A DNA stretch of 11,754 nt from Strigomonas culicis (GCA_000482145.1 AUXH01000591.1:1-11754), one strand, 5' to 3'. Shown: positions 1-6,923, numbered from the stretch's first letter. The notes: generated from the letters alone by a model not told the origin. Numbers and translations are program-made.

Positions 1-99
1 GGTCGTCGTCGTCGTCGTGGGCTCCTCTGCGGCGACAAAGGTGGCCATCATAAGGGCCACCACAGCCACGAGGAGGAGCATCTTGTCGGTGCGGCGCAT
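1..99 (-). CDS. N-terminal fragment of a secreted or surface protein (signal peptide, then Thr run); runs off the window
   Basis: The ATG at 97-99 on the minus strand opens a frame that stays open to the window edge, giving 33 codons. Residues 1-6 are a basic, polar n-region (MRRTDK). Residues 7-22 are a continuous hydrophobic core of Leu, Val, Ala and Met, followed by Ala-Ala-Glu-Glu, a plausible signal-peptidase site after about residue 24. Residues 28-33 are six Thr codons (five ACG and one ACC), the start of a Thr-rich stretch. Trypanosomatid surface and secreted proteins often carry Thr/Ser-rich, mucin-like segments that receive O-linked sugars, so a cell-surface or secreted product is the likely inference. 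The family cannot be named from so little. A polypyrimidine tract and AG lie about 108-220 nt upstream, which supports real expression. A second signal-peptide ORF lies upstream at 770-925. Confidence 0.55.
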   Translation of the reverse strand, partial: MRRTDKMLLLVAVVALMMATFVAAEEPTTTTTT

Positions 100-105
100 G
101 GTTAC

Positions 106-130
106 GGGCGGGTGGGGGACTTGGGGGGGG
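106..130 (+). other. G-quadruplex-type motif in the 5' leader of the 1-99 gene, template strand
   Basis: The plus strand carries four G runs of 3, 3, 5 and 8 separated by loops of 1, 1 and 4 nt, which meets the usual G3+ N1-7 quadruplex pattern. The motif starts 7 nt upstream of the ATG of the leftmost gene. It lies on the DNA template strand, so the transcript carries C runs there. Whether it folds is not known. Confidence 0.45.
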
Positions 131-206
131 ATCGAGGTGGTCGGCGAGACTGGTGAGCGGGGGAAAGGCGGTGCGAGAACGGAGAGAGTGTGAGTGCGAG
201 AGAAAT

Positions 207-320
207 CTGTAGTGTGGGTTTGGGCGGTGGCAGCAGAAGGTGGGAGGGGGCAGAGAGAGGCGAGAAGGGCAGAATGAAAGGCGGCGAGGGAAGCGAGGGA
301 GGGAGAGGGTCGCGAGGGAG
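207..320 (-). promoter_or_regulatory. Predicted trans-splicing signal for the gene at 1-99
   Basis: On the minus strand 241-320 is a long C/T-rich tract interrupted by a few purines. The first AG after it is at 207-208, in the context CACTACAG. This gives a predicted 5' UTR of about 107 nt before the ATG at 99. It fits the trypanosomatid rule of a polypyrimidine tract followed by the first AG. It is a prediction from pattern only. Confidence 0.45.
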
Positions 321-769
321 CACGAGAGCGGCGCGCACCGCACGCGCCATAGCAGTCCACCGCACGCGGAAGGACAGCGACAGGGAGAAGACGAGTTGAT
401 AAGGGAAAGGTACGCACTCGCAAGCCAAGGGGTATTGGATAAAGAGAAGGGAAGGGGTGTTGGGATTCATCACGCACGTGTGTGGCAGCCACAGCCGCAG
501 AGCACCCCGGCAGCCACGCGAAGCACGTGAAGAAGGCAACAAAAAGGAAAAAAAAGCACACGCAAATAACAGATTCGGTATGGATCATGTATATAAATCG
601 GGAAAAGAAAGAGCAAAGGAAAAGGACGAAAGCGGAGATGAGTGCCGAAGGCAACACGCCCACGCCACCTGCTGCCAGGCACCGCGAGCGCGCACCGGCC
701 GACACCGCTCCTCACGCCTCCGAGGAGCAAGTCGGCACGCAGCCGCCGCCGTCCCCAGCGCCGTGGCGC

Positions 770-925
770 CTAGGCGGACTCGCTGTCTGCCGTCGCATTG
801 CCGACCGGGCCATCCACTGGCGCGCGCGGGCCGCGGCCAGCGGTCGGGCGCGCCTGCACCACGCTCAACAGCAGCAGCAGCGCCACGGCGGCGCACAGCA
901 CAACGCGGGACATGGAAGTCGTCAT
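770..925 (-). CDS. Small secreted peptide candidate, 51 aa (signal peptide plus 26 residues); possibly a truncated gene
   Basis: The ATG at 923-925 starts 51 codons ending in TAG at 770-772. A second in-frame Met lies at residue 5. Residues 7-24 form a strong hydrophobic core (Val, Leu, Cys, Ala, with five Leu in a row), and the V-Q-A at 23-25 is a textbook signal-peptidase site. The predicted mature part is 26 residues, Arg/Pro/Gly-rich at first and acidic at the end, with one N-glycosylation sequon (Asn43-Ala-Thr). Upstream there is a polypyrimidine tract and a CACAG acceptor, which argues for a transcribed gene. The frame extends upstream of this ATG, but that extension is only Phe/Leu/Ser-rich tract translation and lies in the predicted leader. 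No homologue is recognised. GC-rich sequence continues about 130 bp past the stop, so this could be a longer gene cut short by a stop or frameshift. Confidence 0.4.
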   Translation of the reverse strand: MTTSMSRVVLCAAVALLLLLSVVQARPTAGRGPRAPVDGPVGNATADSESA

Positions 926-1327
926 AGAATAGCGCCGCGTGAAGAATTTATGCGTGGAGAGAAAGAAAAAGTGTAGAAGGGTGGATTTACGGTGGGGCGA
1001 TGGAGCTGTTTGAAATACGAAGAAAAAGCACTGTGAGGACAGGAGCGAGTAAAGGCGGGAGTGGAGCAAAGCGAAGCAGATAGATAGAGAGAGAGGGGAA
1101 AAAAGAAAGTGGGGAGGAGAGAAAAGAATGTAGTAGAAAACGGCGAGAAAAAAAAGGGGGGTCACGCAAGAAGCATCAAGACGGGGGTATCAAAACACGT
1201 GTAGGGAGTAGGAAAAAAAAAAACGGAGGGTACAGAAGCAAGAGACGGAGTCTGTAGAGAGACACAAGAAGGAATGAAAACAAAGAAAGAAAGAAAGAAA
1301 AAAGAGATGAAAGAGTAAAGATAAGAG
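926..1327. other. Intergenic region with purine-rich simple repeats
   Basis: This 402 bp stretch separates the RAD51-like gene (its 3' UTR is at the high-coordinate side) from the small signal-peptide ORF. It is dominated by plus-strand purine tracts, including short (GAAA)n at about 1283-1301 and GA-rich blocks at 1081-1160. No credible ORF is present; the Leu/Phe/Ser-rich minus-strand frames are tract artefacts. Confidence 0.6.
1031..1160 (-). promoter_or_regulatory. Predicted trans-splicing signal for the 770-925 ORF
   Basis: The plus strand from about 1081 to 1160 is almost pure purine, so the coding strand carries a polypyrimidine tract. The first AG after it is at 1031-1032, in the context CCTCACAG. 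The resulting leader is about 105 nt. A further pyrimidine-rich stretch lies between this AG and the ATG. Confidence 0.45.
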
Positions 1328-3070
1328 CTACGGAAAAGCTCGTGTATCTCGAATACCTTTTTGTGTGATCACAAAGCAGCACTCACCGCCAGTAGAGGGT
1401 ACAGCGGAGGCGGTGGTGGGAGCGCTGTTGGAACCGAAGGACGCGAGGGAGGTGAGGCGTGGCGTGGACGGCCTGCCGTCTGGCGCGTGAGGGCGCGGCG
1501 TACCGCGCAAAGGGAAGCAGTGGTCGTCCTTGACGAGGCGCGCGACGCGGTGCTGTTGGAGGGGTGCGTAGAACGGGGGTGGCGGCGGCGGCGACGCCAC
1601 CGGTGTGGCAAGAACCGCGTCCTCCAAGCACACCGTAGGATGACGGGGCTCGTGGTGGCCGCCACCGCCCGACCCCGCAGTGGCAGGATACACGGCGGTC
1701 GGCTGTGTGTGCGCTTCGTCGGCAGGGAGGGACGCTTCTGCAGATGCGCCGGGTGCCATCCATGTGTAGTGGTGAAAGGACAGGAGCAGGCGGGTGCGCA
1801 CCCCACTGCTCCACTGCAGACCCAGCGACGGTGTGGCAAACAGGGTGGGTGCCGGTGGGCGGTCAAGGGTGCTCGTTGAAGGCTGCGGCTCGGTCGCCGT
1901 CGGGACAGCACACGTGACGCGCTTCATGGTCATGTGATTGCTGGTGAGCAGGACAAGGTGGTGCGCCGCGGCAACCTGCTGGAGCTCCTGGGCGATGGTG
2001 AAAAGCAGCTGCGATCGCTGCTTCAGCGTTTGGCTCCTGGAGGGCGGCGGAGAGGCAAGAGTGACGCCGGGGTGGCATGCATCGGCGCCGTCGCACGGCA
2101 GGCCAACCGTGCGAAGCGGCATCGCGACGGAGTCCAACACAACCACTCGAACGCGCCGGCGCGCGCACAGACCACCCGCCTCATCCACGTCTTGGAGCCC
2201 TTCTCCCTCGGGCGGGGCCTGCGACGCGTGTTCAATCGCGTCGATGTACTGCGGTATCTGGTAGAGGACCGCGAGGAAGGACGCCAGATCGGTCACACGC
2301 ACGTAGTGGATGCGCGACAGGATGCGCTCCGTCGTGATGTCCCGTGCGACGGTGGTGAGGGCGGTGGAGGGCGGCGGCGGGATGGCCGTGGTCGCGTCCT
2401 CCGCGCGCGCGCCCAGCCGCCGCACCAGTGTGACCGCGGCGCTGGCGAGCTGCAGTACGCGCGCGCCGACCACGCTGCCCTCCGTGTCCACGTAGAGCAC
2501 GTCGCCGTCAAGTCCGCCCAGCGCGCGCGGCAGCGTCGCGGCGACGCTCAGCTGCAGCAGCAGCTGCGTCTTGCCCACGCCCGGCGGCCCCGCCACCTCC
2601 GTCACCTGACCCGGCCGCACGCCGCCGCCAAGGAGGTGGTCGAGCTGCGCGCTGAATGTGGTGAGGCGCGGCTCACGCGGCGGGGCATCCTGCCGGACGC
2701 GCTTGCGGGACGGGGCGAGGTCCTCCAACGTCGTGAAGAGGGGCGCCGCGGCCGGCCCGGGGCGGCCGTCGCCGTCCAGCAGCCGCACGCACTCCTCGAG
2801 CTCCGCGGCGTGGAACGCCGGGCCGAGGCAGGCGCGCAGGGCACGCCGGCGCGCCTCGTCCAGCAGCGACGCCGCCGCCTTGTCGCGCCCGGCTGCGGGG
2901 CACGGGGCCGCCGGCGGGCTCGTGCGCAGTGCCTCCGTGTACGTGCGCTGCGCCGCCCGCTCACACTCGTCGAGGGCGCGAAAGAAGGGGTCCACGTAAA
3001 GGAAGCCGGCATTCTGTACCTTCGCCTTCAGCGTCGGGCTCAGGAAAGTGCAGGCCTCTATGATGGACAT
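1328..3070 (-). CDS. RAD51 paralogue (RecA/RAD51 family ATPase), RAD51C-like
   Basis: A 580-residue protein of the RecA/RAD51 recombinase family. RAD51 paralogues act in the nucleus in homologous recombination, helping RAD51 filaments form on single-stranded DNA. Residues 161-168 are a perfect Walker A (GPPGVGKT), followed by QLLLQLSVAATLP, very like RAD51C. Residues 192-198 (LYVDTEG) match the conserved strand after it. Walker B is at about 307-314 (VRVVVLDS), followed by the M-P-L-R that parallels F-P-F-R in RAD51C. Residues 374-384 (LLTSNHMTMKR) match the family's LTNQMTTK segment, and 566-577 (CFVITQKGIRDT) match its C-terminal strand. The N-terminal region is short and helical. The protein is longer than typical RAD51C (about 370-380 aa) because of low-complexity inserts at about 225-240, 322-348, 385-415 and 435-505. 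I chose the Met at 3070 because the upstream extension is basic low-complexity sequence; a Met at 3175 is also in frame. Trypanosomatids have several RAD51 paralogues, and I cannot say which numbered one this is. Confidence 0.85.
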   Translation of the reverse strand: MSIIEACTFLSPTLKAKVQNAGFLYVDPFFRALDECERAAQRTYTEALRTSPPAAPCPAAGRDKAAASLLDEARRRALRACLGPAFHAAELEECVRLLDGDGRPGPAAAPLFTTLEDLAPSRKRVRQDAPPREPRLTTFSAQLDHLLGGGVRPGQVTEVAGPPGVGKTQLLLQLSVAATLPRALGGLDGDVLYVDTEGSVVGARVLQLASAAVTLVRRLGARAEDATTAIPPPPSTALTTVARDITTERILSRIHYVRVTDLASFLAVLYQIPQYIDAIEHASQAPPEGEGLQDVDEAGGLCARRRVRVVVLDSVAMPLRTVGLPCDGADACHPGVTLASPPPSRSQTLKQRSQLLFTIAQELQQVAAAHHLVLLTSNHMTMKRVTCAVPTATEPQPSTSTLDRPPAPTLFATPSLGLQWSSGVRTRLLLSFHHYTWMAPGASAEASLPADEAHTQPTAVYPATAGSGGGGHHEPRHPTVCLEDAVLATPVASPPPPPPFYAPLQQHRVARLVKDDHCFPLRGTPRPHAPDGRPSTPRLTSLASFGSNSAPTTASAVPSTGGECCFVITQKGIRDTRAFP

Positions 3071-3258
3071 ACTCCCTTTGGGGGAGGGGTATTCTTTTTT
3101 TCGTCCTCTTTTTCTGTCCGTCCAAACGGATTCAGCGGTGTAGCAGTTTCGGTGTATGTGTCCGAGTATAAACAAAAACGTCTGTAAGGAGTCTATGGAT
3201 GGGAGAGCACGTGTGTATCTTATAATGAAGACTATGACTATGCTGATCTACGTTCGAT

Positions 3259-3321
3259 CTTTTGCAATCCAAGTGTGCACGCAGATAGAAGATGTATGGG
3301 AAGCAAGGGAAGAGAATGAAT
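3259..3321 (-). promoter_or_regulatory. Weak candidate trans-splicing signal for the RAD51-like gene
   Basis: On the coding strand a short pyrimidine-rich tract lies at about 3297-3321, and the first AG after it is at 3259-3260 (GCAAAAG). This would give a leader of about 188 nt. The tract is short and interrupted, so the call is weaker than for the other genes. Confidence 0.3.
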
Positions 3322-3498
3322 ACGACTCATCTCAAATATACACATCACTTTAAAGCACACGTATGTAGAAATGAAATGGATGGAAAAATGTGAAGACATC
3401 GGAGCGATGAACAGACACCGTCTTTACTTCCTTTCCAGTGACGCCTTGTATTCTTGCTAATATATACAAAGCAAAAAAAAAAACATTCCAGTGGTGGG

Positions 3499-3520
3499 TG
3501 CACCCCTCTCTAGGGGTGCA
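3499..3520 (-). other. Perfect 9-bp hairpin in the 3' UTR, 7 nt after the stop codon
   Basis: TGCACCCCT at 3499-3507 is the exact reverse complement of AGGGGTGCA at 3512-3520, leaving a 4-nt loop (CTCT on the plus strand, AGAG in the RNA). It lies 7 nt downstream of the stop codon of the 3528-4859 gene, in its 3' UTR. Protein-coding genes in these organisms are not thought to use intrinsic terminators, so a post-transcriptional role is the more natural guess. Its function is unknown. Confidence 0.55.
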
Positions 3521-3527
3521 GCGCCTC

Positions 3528-4859
3528 CTAAAAGGTAAAGGAGCGCAGCAAGTGCTCCGGCAGTGGCCACGGGCCTCCGGTCTTGACCAACCGCAATAAT
3601 TGCACACACGTGTAGAAGTGGTACGGCTCCGACGGCGTCGTCCCGCGCGCCACACCAGCCGCCTCGACACTCGCCCCGGCCGCACCCAGACCAGACGTGG
3701 CGCACGCACCCCTGCTGCAGTTTGGGACCACCGCTGTGTCCGCCGCGGCGGTCCCAAAACGCTCGCGCCACAGCGCGTAGCCGAGGAACTGGCAACAGTC
3801 CGCCAGCGCGGGCGGCGGCGCGCCGGCCGCGTGCGCCCGCAGACGCGGCAGCGCGCGCGCCAGCTGGTTGTACGTCGCGCGGTCCTCGCGCGGCTCCGCG
3901 CCGTAGAAGGCCGGCACCGGTCGGAACGCGCTGCCTACCGGGCACGACGCCGCGAAGTGGGCGCGGGTCACCCGCTCCAGCAAACAGCGGCTGAGCAGCA
4001 GGGAGGCCGCGGCCGGCGCGGCCTCCGCCTCGCACCGCCGGAGGCAGGCCGCCGCCAGCGGCACGTCGTCCGTGAGCAGGGCCGGCACGAGCGCGGCCAT
4101 GCACGGCGAGGCGGCGAAGCAGACGGGTCGTGTGGGGAGGCGCTGCAGGAGCGCGTCCCGGGTGTGCACGAGGCGGTCGAGCCCCACCAGGTCCTTGGTG
4201 AACGCCTTGTACAGCAGCAAGGCAGTCCAGAGAGTGTCCAAGGCCTCCTGCGCCGCCGGCGCCGCGGCCACCGCCGCCGCGACCGCCGCCTGCTGCTTGG
4301 CGAGGAAGCGCTCGGCGCAGGACAGCGTGTCGACGGCCGTGTCCAGGTCCAGTAGGACGGCGGCGAGCTCCACCAGCGTCCGGTACACGCGCAGCGCAAG
4401 GTGCACGGTGGGCGCCGTCGGCAGCCCCTCGCGGCTGCACGCTGCGGGAGAGGCTAAGCGCTCGAAAAACGCTGCTCCAACGTCGTCTGACACGCCGGGT
4501 GCCGGCGCGCCGTGTGAGCGGATCTGCAGCTCCTGCCGTACCGCCTTGAGCTGGCTCAGCGTCTGCTCCATCGCTGCGAAAAGCGTCGCGATGCTGTGTA
4601 GCGGCCCAGCGGGGTCATCCGAAGTGAAGTAGCACCAAAAGTCGTCCTCCGCGCGGCGGTCCGGCGCCGCTGCGAGGGCCGCCCGGCGCCCCAGCAGCGG
4701 CTGCAGTGTCTGCCTCTCGTGCCGCTCCACAATGTACGCGTAGCTCTCCGCGAGCTGCGGCAGCGTGCGGCAGTCCGCGGCGGCCGGGGCCGTCCTCGTG
4801 TACGAGCGCGTCAGCAGTGCCGTGTCGCTGGCACTCGGTGAGGTCTCAGAGGTGGGCAT
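3528..4859 (-). CDS. Conserved-looking hypothetical protein, 443 aa, mainly helical
   Basis: Not recognised. The frame runs from ATG at 4857-4859 to a stop at 3528-3530, and has the GC-rich coding composition of its neighbours. Residues 1-30 are Ser/Thr/Ala-rich and probably disordered. From about 33 to 115 the sequence is helical with a distinct acidic-aromatic patch (EDDFWCYFTSDD at 71-82), and a likely coiled-coil segment at about 92-112. Residues about 155-360 are Ala/Leu-rich with heptad-like and helical-repeat spacing, reminiscent of TPR-like or alpha-solenoid proteins, but I see no definable repeat unit. The C-terminal 30 residues again look ordered (YHFYTCVQLLRLVK, then PWPLPEHLL). 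There is no signal peptide or membrane segment. The start is well supported: an excellent splice acceptor lies 19 nt upstream. A cytosolic scaffold or complex subunit is a guess only. Confidence 0.7.
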   Translation of the reverse strand: MPTSETSPSASDTALLTRSYTRTAPAAADCRTLPQLAESYAYIVERHERQTLQPLLGRRAALAAAPDRRAEDDFWCYFTSDDPAGPLHSIATLFAAMEQTLSQLKAVRQELQIRSHGAPAPGVSDDVGAAFFERLASPAACSREGLPTAPTVHLALRVYRTLVELAAVLLDLDTAVDTLSCAERFLAKQQAAVAAAVAAAPAAQEALDTLWTALLLYKAFTKDLVGLDRLVHTRDALLQRLPTRPVCFAASPCMAALVPALLTDDVPLAAACLRRCEAEAAPAAASLLLSRCLLERVTRAHFAASCPVGSAFRPVPAFYGAEPREDRATYNQLARALPRLRAHAAGAPPPALADCCQFLGYALWRERFGTAAADTAVVPNCSRGACATSGLGAAGASVEAAGVARGTTPSEPYHFYTCVQLLRLVKTGGPWPLPEHLLRSFTF

Positions 4860-5342
4860 GACGCATCAATGCGAGAGACTAGAGAGGGAGAGAGGGGGAG
4901 GGAGAGAGAAGTAAAAGTAAGGAAGTTGTTCCGACATCCGGGCCGCTACTAACGCATATGTTGACAGCCATCTACACACACACGCCTCTCCTTTTATTCA
5001 TTCAAATGATGCTGGGACGACGTCCATGTACCCCGGCGCCCAGCTCCTGAGATGGATGGAAACCAACAATGCACAACGGGAGTTTAATTGAAGAATTCTT
5101 TTTTAGTACTATCAAATTGCTTGGTAACGTTGCTTCATTGTGCGTTGTCTTTGAAAAGCTTTTGACCCGACGGCGATGGTTGGACATAAAAGAGTCCGCA
5201 CCGAACCGATGCAACGCGGGTTGCAGGGGAAGGAGGCAGAGACTCGCCGCGTGCCACATACTTCCTCCTTCCTCCCTTACATCCCGTTCTGCATTTACTA
5301 TTATTATGCTTAATAGGAATCATCTTCATATTCGCGTTCCCA
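4860..5342. other. Intergenic region between the membrane-protein gene and the 443-aa gene
   Basis: This 483 bp stretch contains the 3' UTR of the 5343-6629 gene and the splice signal at 4879-4925. About 5060-5340 is relatively AT-rich with no long simple repeat. An 85-codon minus-strand frame at 5002-5259 has no coding bias and no splice signal of its own, so I read it as non-coding. No transposon signature is recognised. Confidence 0.5.
4879..4925 (-). promoter_or_regulatory. Strong predicted trans-splicing signal for the 443-aa gene
   Basis: On the coding strand about 45 nt of nearly pure C/T (4881-4925) runs directly into a TAG at 4879-4881. The leader would be only about 19 nt, and the first ATG after it is the chosen start at 4859. 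This is the cleanest splice signal in the window. Confidence 0.6.
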
Positions 5343-6629
5343 TTAAAAATCCTGCGAGACACCGAGTAGATACCGCAAGGGGGACATGCTGTCGCACACG
5401 TACCGAAACTGGTCGAGCGCCGCCCCGGGGTCCTGCCGTTGCAGCAGCGATATCACCTTGATGTACCACAGAAACACAAGCCCCGTGGACACCACCGCGG
5501 AGGCCGTGCGCACGTCCACACGGCGATCGCCCGCCATAATGCCGATCAGGGGGCCCGACACGCTGCTGTTGTCCGAGGCGCCCCCCGCCACGCTGCCGAC
5601 GGCGCCGCCGTTCGACACGATGACCCGCTTCATGCAGGTCTGTGTGACGCGGTGCAGGACGCGGAAGAGCATATAGGACCACCCGGCACAGATACAGAAC
5701 GCCTCGAGAACATCGTCGAGGTCCGCCAGCACCTCCAGCTCGTCCTCCGTGTGCGCGTCCGGCGTGGTGGGGCTTGTCGGCTCGTCTCTGCCGTGACGCT
5801 GGCTGGCGAAGGAGGCGGGGGGCGCGCCGGCCCTTCGGCTCCGGCTGCGCGGCGGCAGCTCGCGCGTCACCACGTAGTGCAGCACCGGCAGCGTGTGCAG
5901 TGCGAGGATCAGTATGCCGGCCAGCATCTGGACCGTCACCACCACGTTGTAGTCCGCGCGCAGGATGAGCCTCACGCCCTTCTGTGTCTTGAGGACGTTG
6001 AAGGGTGAGTAGCGCAGCCGCGCCTCCTTGGGCGCCGTAATGAAAGACACGAGCAGCGAGAGGGAGAAAAGTTGCGTGCTGAGGAGATAGCTGATGAACC
6101 CGCGCGTGATGAAGAGCGGCACCACCAGCCCCGACATGGTGCACACCGTGCACAGCAGAAAGAAAAACAGCGAGTCCTGGGCGATCCAGCCGATCGGCCC
6201 GAACGCGTACCCGGCGGAGGCGAAGGTGGCCGCGAAGCACAGCAGGCGGTAGCCACGCAGCATGTAGGCGCGCGGCACGCCCACGACCAGCAGTGACGGG
6301 ATCACCGTCGTGAGCACCGGCAGCACAATCGGGATGTGCGGACGCGCCGCAAAGGCCAGCACGCCGCCGCAGAAGGCGGCCATGCCGACGCTCGCGAGCG
6401 TGTACACGCGCGTCAGGTGCGAACGCGCGAGCGCCAGCCGGCGGGGGTCCCCGATGGGCGTCGTCCGCTCCTTCACCGCTTCGACCGTGTGCACTAGCCG
6501 CTTGTACAGGGCGGTCGGCAGCAACCGCTCTGCGAGGCCGATGCGGTAGCCGATGGAGACCGCGTAACCACCAAGCACCGCAAGAGAGGCGTAGCGAAGC
6601 ACCTTTGTACCATAAGGAGGATTGGACAT
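5343..6629 (-). CDS. Multi-pass membrane protein, possibly Bax-inhibitor-1/GHITM (TMBIM)-like, 428 aa
   Basis: The ATG at 6627-6629 starts 428 codons; the upstream in-frame Met (6710) lies beyond the predicted splice site and was rejected. Hydrophobic segments lie at about 9-29, 76-96, 99-118, 127-147, 153-173, 181-199, 228-252, 305-324 and 375-396, so this is an integral membrane protein. Residues 71-97 (HLTRVYTLASVGMAAFCGG) and 163-205 (TMSGLVVPLFITRG, then a helix, then TAPKEARL) resemble the order of motifs in GHITM/TMBIM5, a mitochondrial inner-membrane member of the Bax-inhibitor-1 family involved in ion handling and cristae shape. I judged this by eye and it is weak. A hydrophilic, Arg- then Ser/Asp/Glu-rich loop at about 256-304 and a Gly/Ser-rich loop at 340-358 are not typical of that family, and the protein is longer than usual GHITM. 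It could instead be a trypanosomatid-specific membrane protein. Confidence 0.7.
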   Translation of the reverse strand: MSNPPYGTKVLRYASLAVLGGYAVSIGYRIGLAERLLPTALYKRLVHTVEAVKERTTPIGDPRRLALARSHLTRVYTLASVGMAAFCGGVLAFAARPHIPIVLPVLTTVIPSLLVVGVPRAYMLRGYRLLCFAATFASAGYAFGPIGWIAQDSLFFFLLCTVCTMSGLVVPLFITRGFISYLLSTQLFSLSLLVSFITAPKEARLRYSPFNVLKTQKGVRLILRADYNVVVTVQMLAGILILALHTLPVLHYVVTRELPPRSRSRRAGAPPASFASQRHGRDEPTSPTTPDAHTEDELEVLADLDDVLEAFCICAGWSYMLFRVLHRVTQTCMKRVIVSNGGAVGSVAGGASDNSSVSGPLIGIMAGDRRVDVRTASAVVSTGLVFLWYIKVISLLQRQDPGAALDQFRYVCDSMSPLRYLLGVSQDF

Positions 6630-6654
6630 GGATGTGCAAACCGGTTTTTTTTTC

Positions 6655-6745
6655 CTTAAAACAAAGACAGTGTACAGAGGAGAAGAGAGAAAGTGCATTG
6701 AAACATACACGTACGGGTAAGAAAGAAGAAAAAAAAAGAAACATA
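6655..6745 (-). promoter_or_regulatory. Predicted trans-splicing signal for the membrane-protein gene
   Basis: The coding strand has pyrimidine tracts at about 6719-6743 and 6675-6697. The first AG after them is at 6655-6656 (TTTTAAG). The leader would be about 25 nt, and the first ATG after it is the chosen start at 6629. This excludes the longer start at 6710. Confidence 0.5.
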
Positions 6746-6923
6746 TTTAAGTGTGTAGCTGATTCACATTATGGAAAGGTGGTTTATATTTTTTTAAAGA
6801 AAAATGTTTCATCTAACATCATTAGCTATACAATTATAATAAAAAATAAAGGGTGGTACAGTAATACCTTCTAAAGAAGTAACGCGAGCGAACACACATT
6901 TACATACGTACGTGCAAAAAAAA

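Larger units (their letters stand above)
100..769. other. Intergenic region between the two signal-peptide ORFs
   Basis: This 670 bp stretch holds the predicted splice signal and 5' leader of the 1-99 gene, and the 3' UTR of the 770-925 ORF. Positions about 535-640 are AT-richer, with a tatataaat string near 591. By contrast, about 640-769 is as GC-rich as coding sequence although no convincing frame is open there. Longer ORFs on either strand here encode Pro/Ser/Leu- or Arg/Lys-rich low-complexity strings that come from the purine/pyrimidine tracts and do not look like proteins. Confidence 0.5.
3071..3527. other. Intergenic region between the 443-aa gene and the RAD51-like gene
   Basis: This 457 bp stretch holds the 3' UTR of the 3528-4859 gene and the leader of the RAD51-like gene. 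Visible elements are the hairpin at 3499-3520, an A11-12 run on the plus strand at about 3473-3484 (T run on the coding strand), and the short pyrimidine tract at 3297-3321. The composition is near balanced and no credible ORF is present. Confidence 0.5.

Noticed and set aside
102..542. 146-codon minus-strand ORF upstream of the 1-99 gene
   Set aside because: Mostly Pro/Ser/Leu from polypyrimidine tracts. It spans the predicted splice acceptor at 207, so it would not be in one mature mRNA.
1934..3187. 417-codon plus-strand ORF
   Set aside because: It is antisense to the RAD51-like gene, whose Walker motifs prove the minus-strand frame. The composition is Arg/Gly/His-rich shadow.
3600..4355. 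251-codon plus-strand ORF
   Set aside because: An Arg-rich antisense shadow of the 3528-4859 gene.
5002..5259. 85-codon minus-strand ORF between genes
   Set aside because: AT-richer than the real genes, no coding bias, no splice signal of its own, and it sits in a likely 3' UTR.
4860..5342. Possible SIDER-type retroposon remnant in the intergenic region
   Set aside because: These elements are common in Leishmania 3' UTRs, but I could not recognise a signature, target-site duplication or A-rich tail by eye. A profile search would decide.
5326..6744. 472-codon minus-strand ORF overlapping the membrane-protein gene
   Set aside because: Arg/Ala/His-rich alternative frame. The overlapping frame at 5343-6629 encodes clean membrane segments and starts right after a good acceptor.
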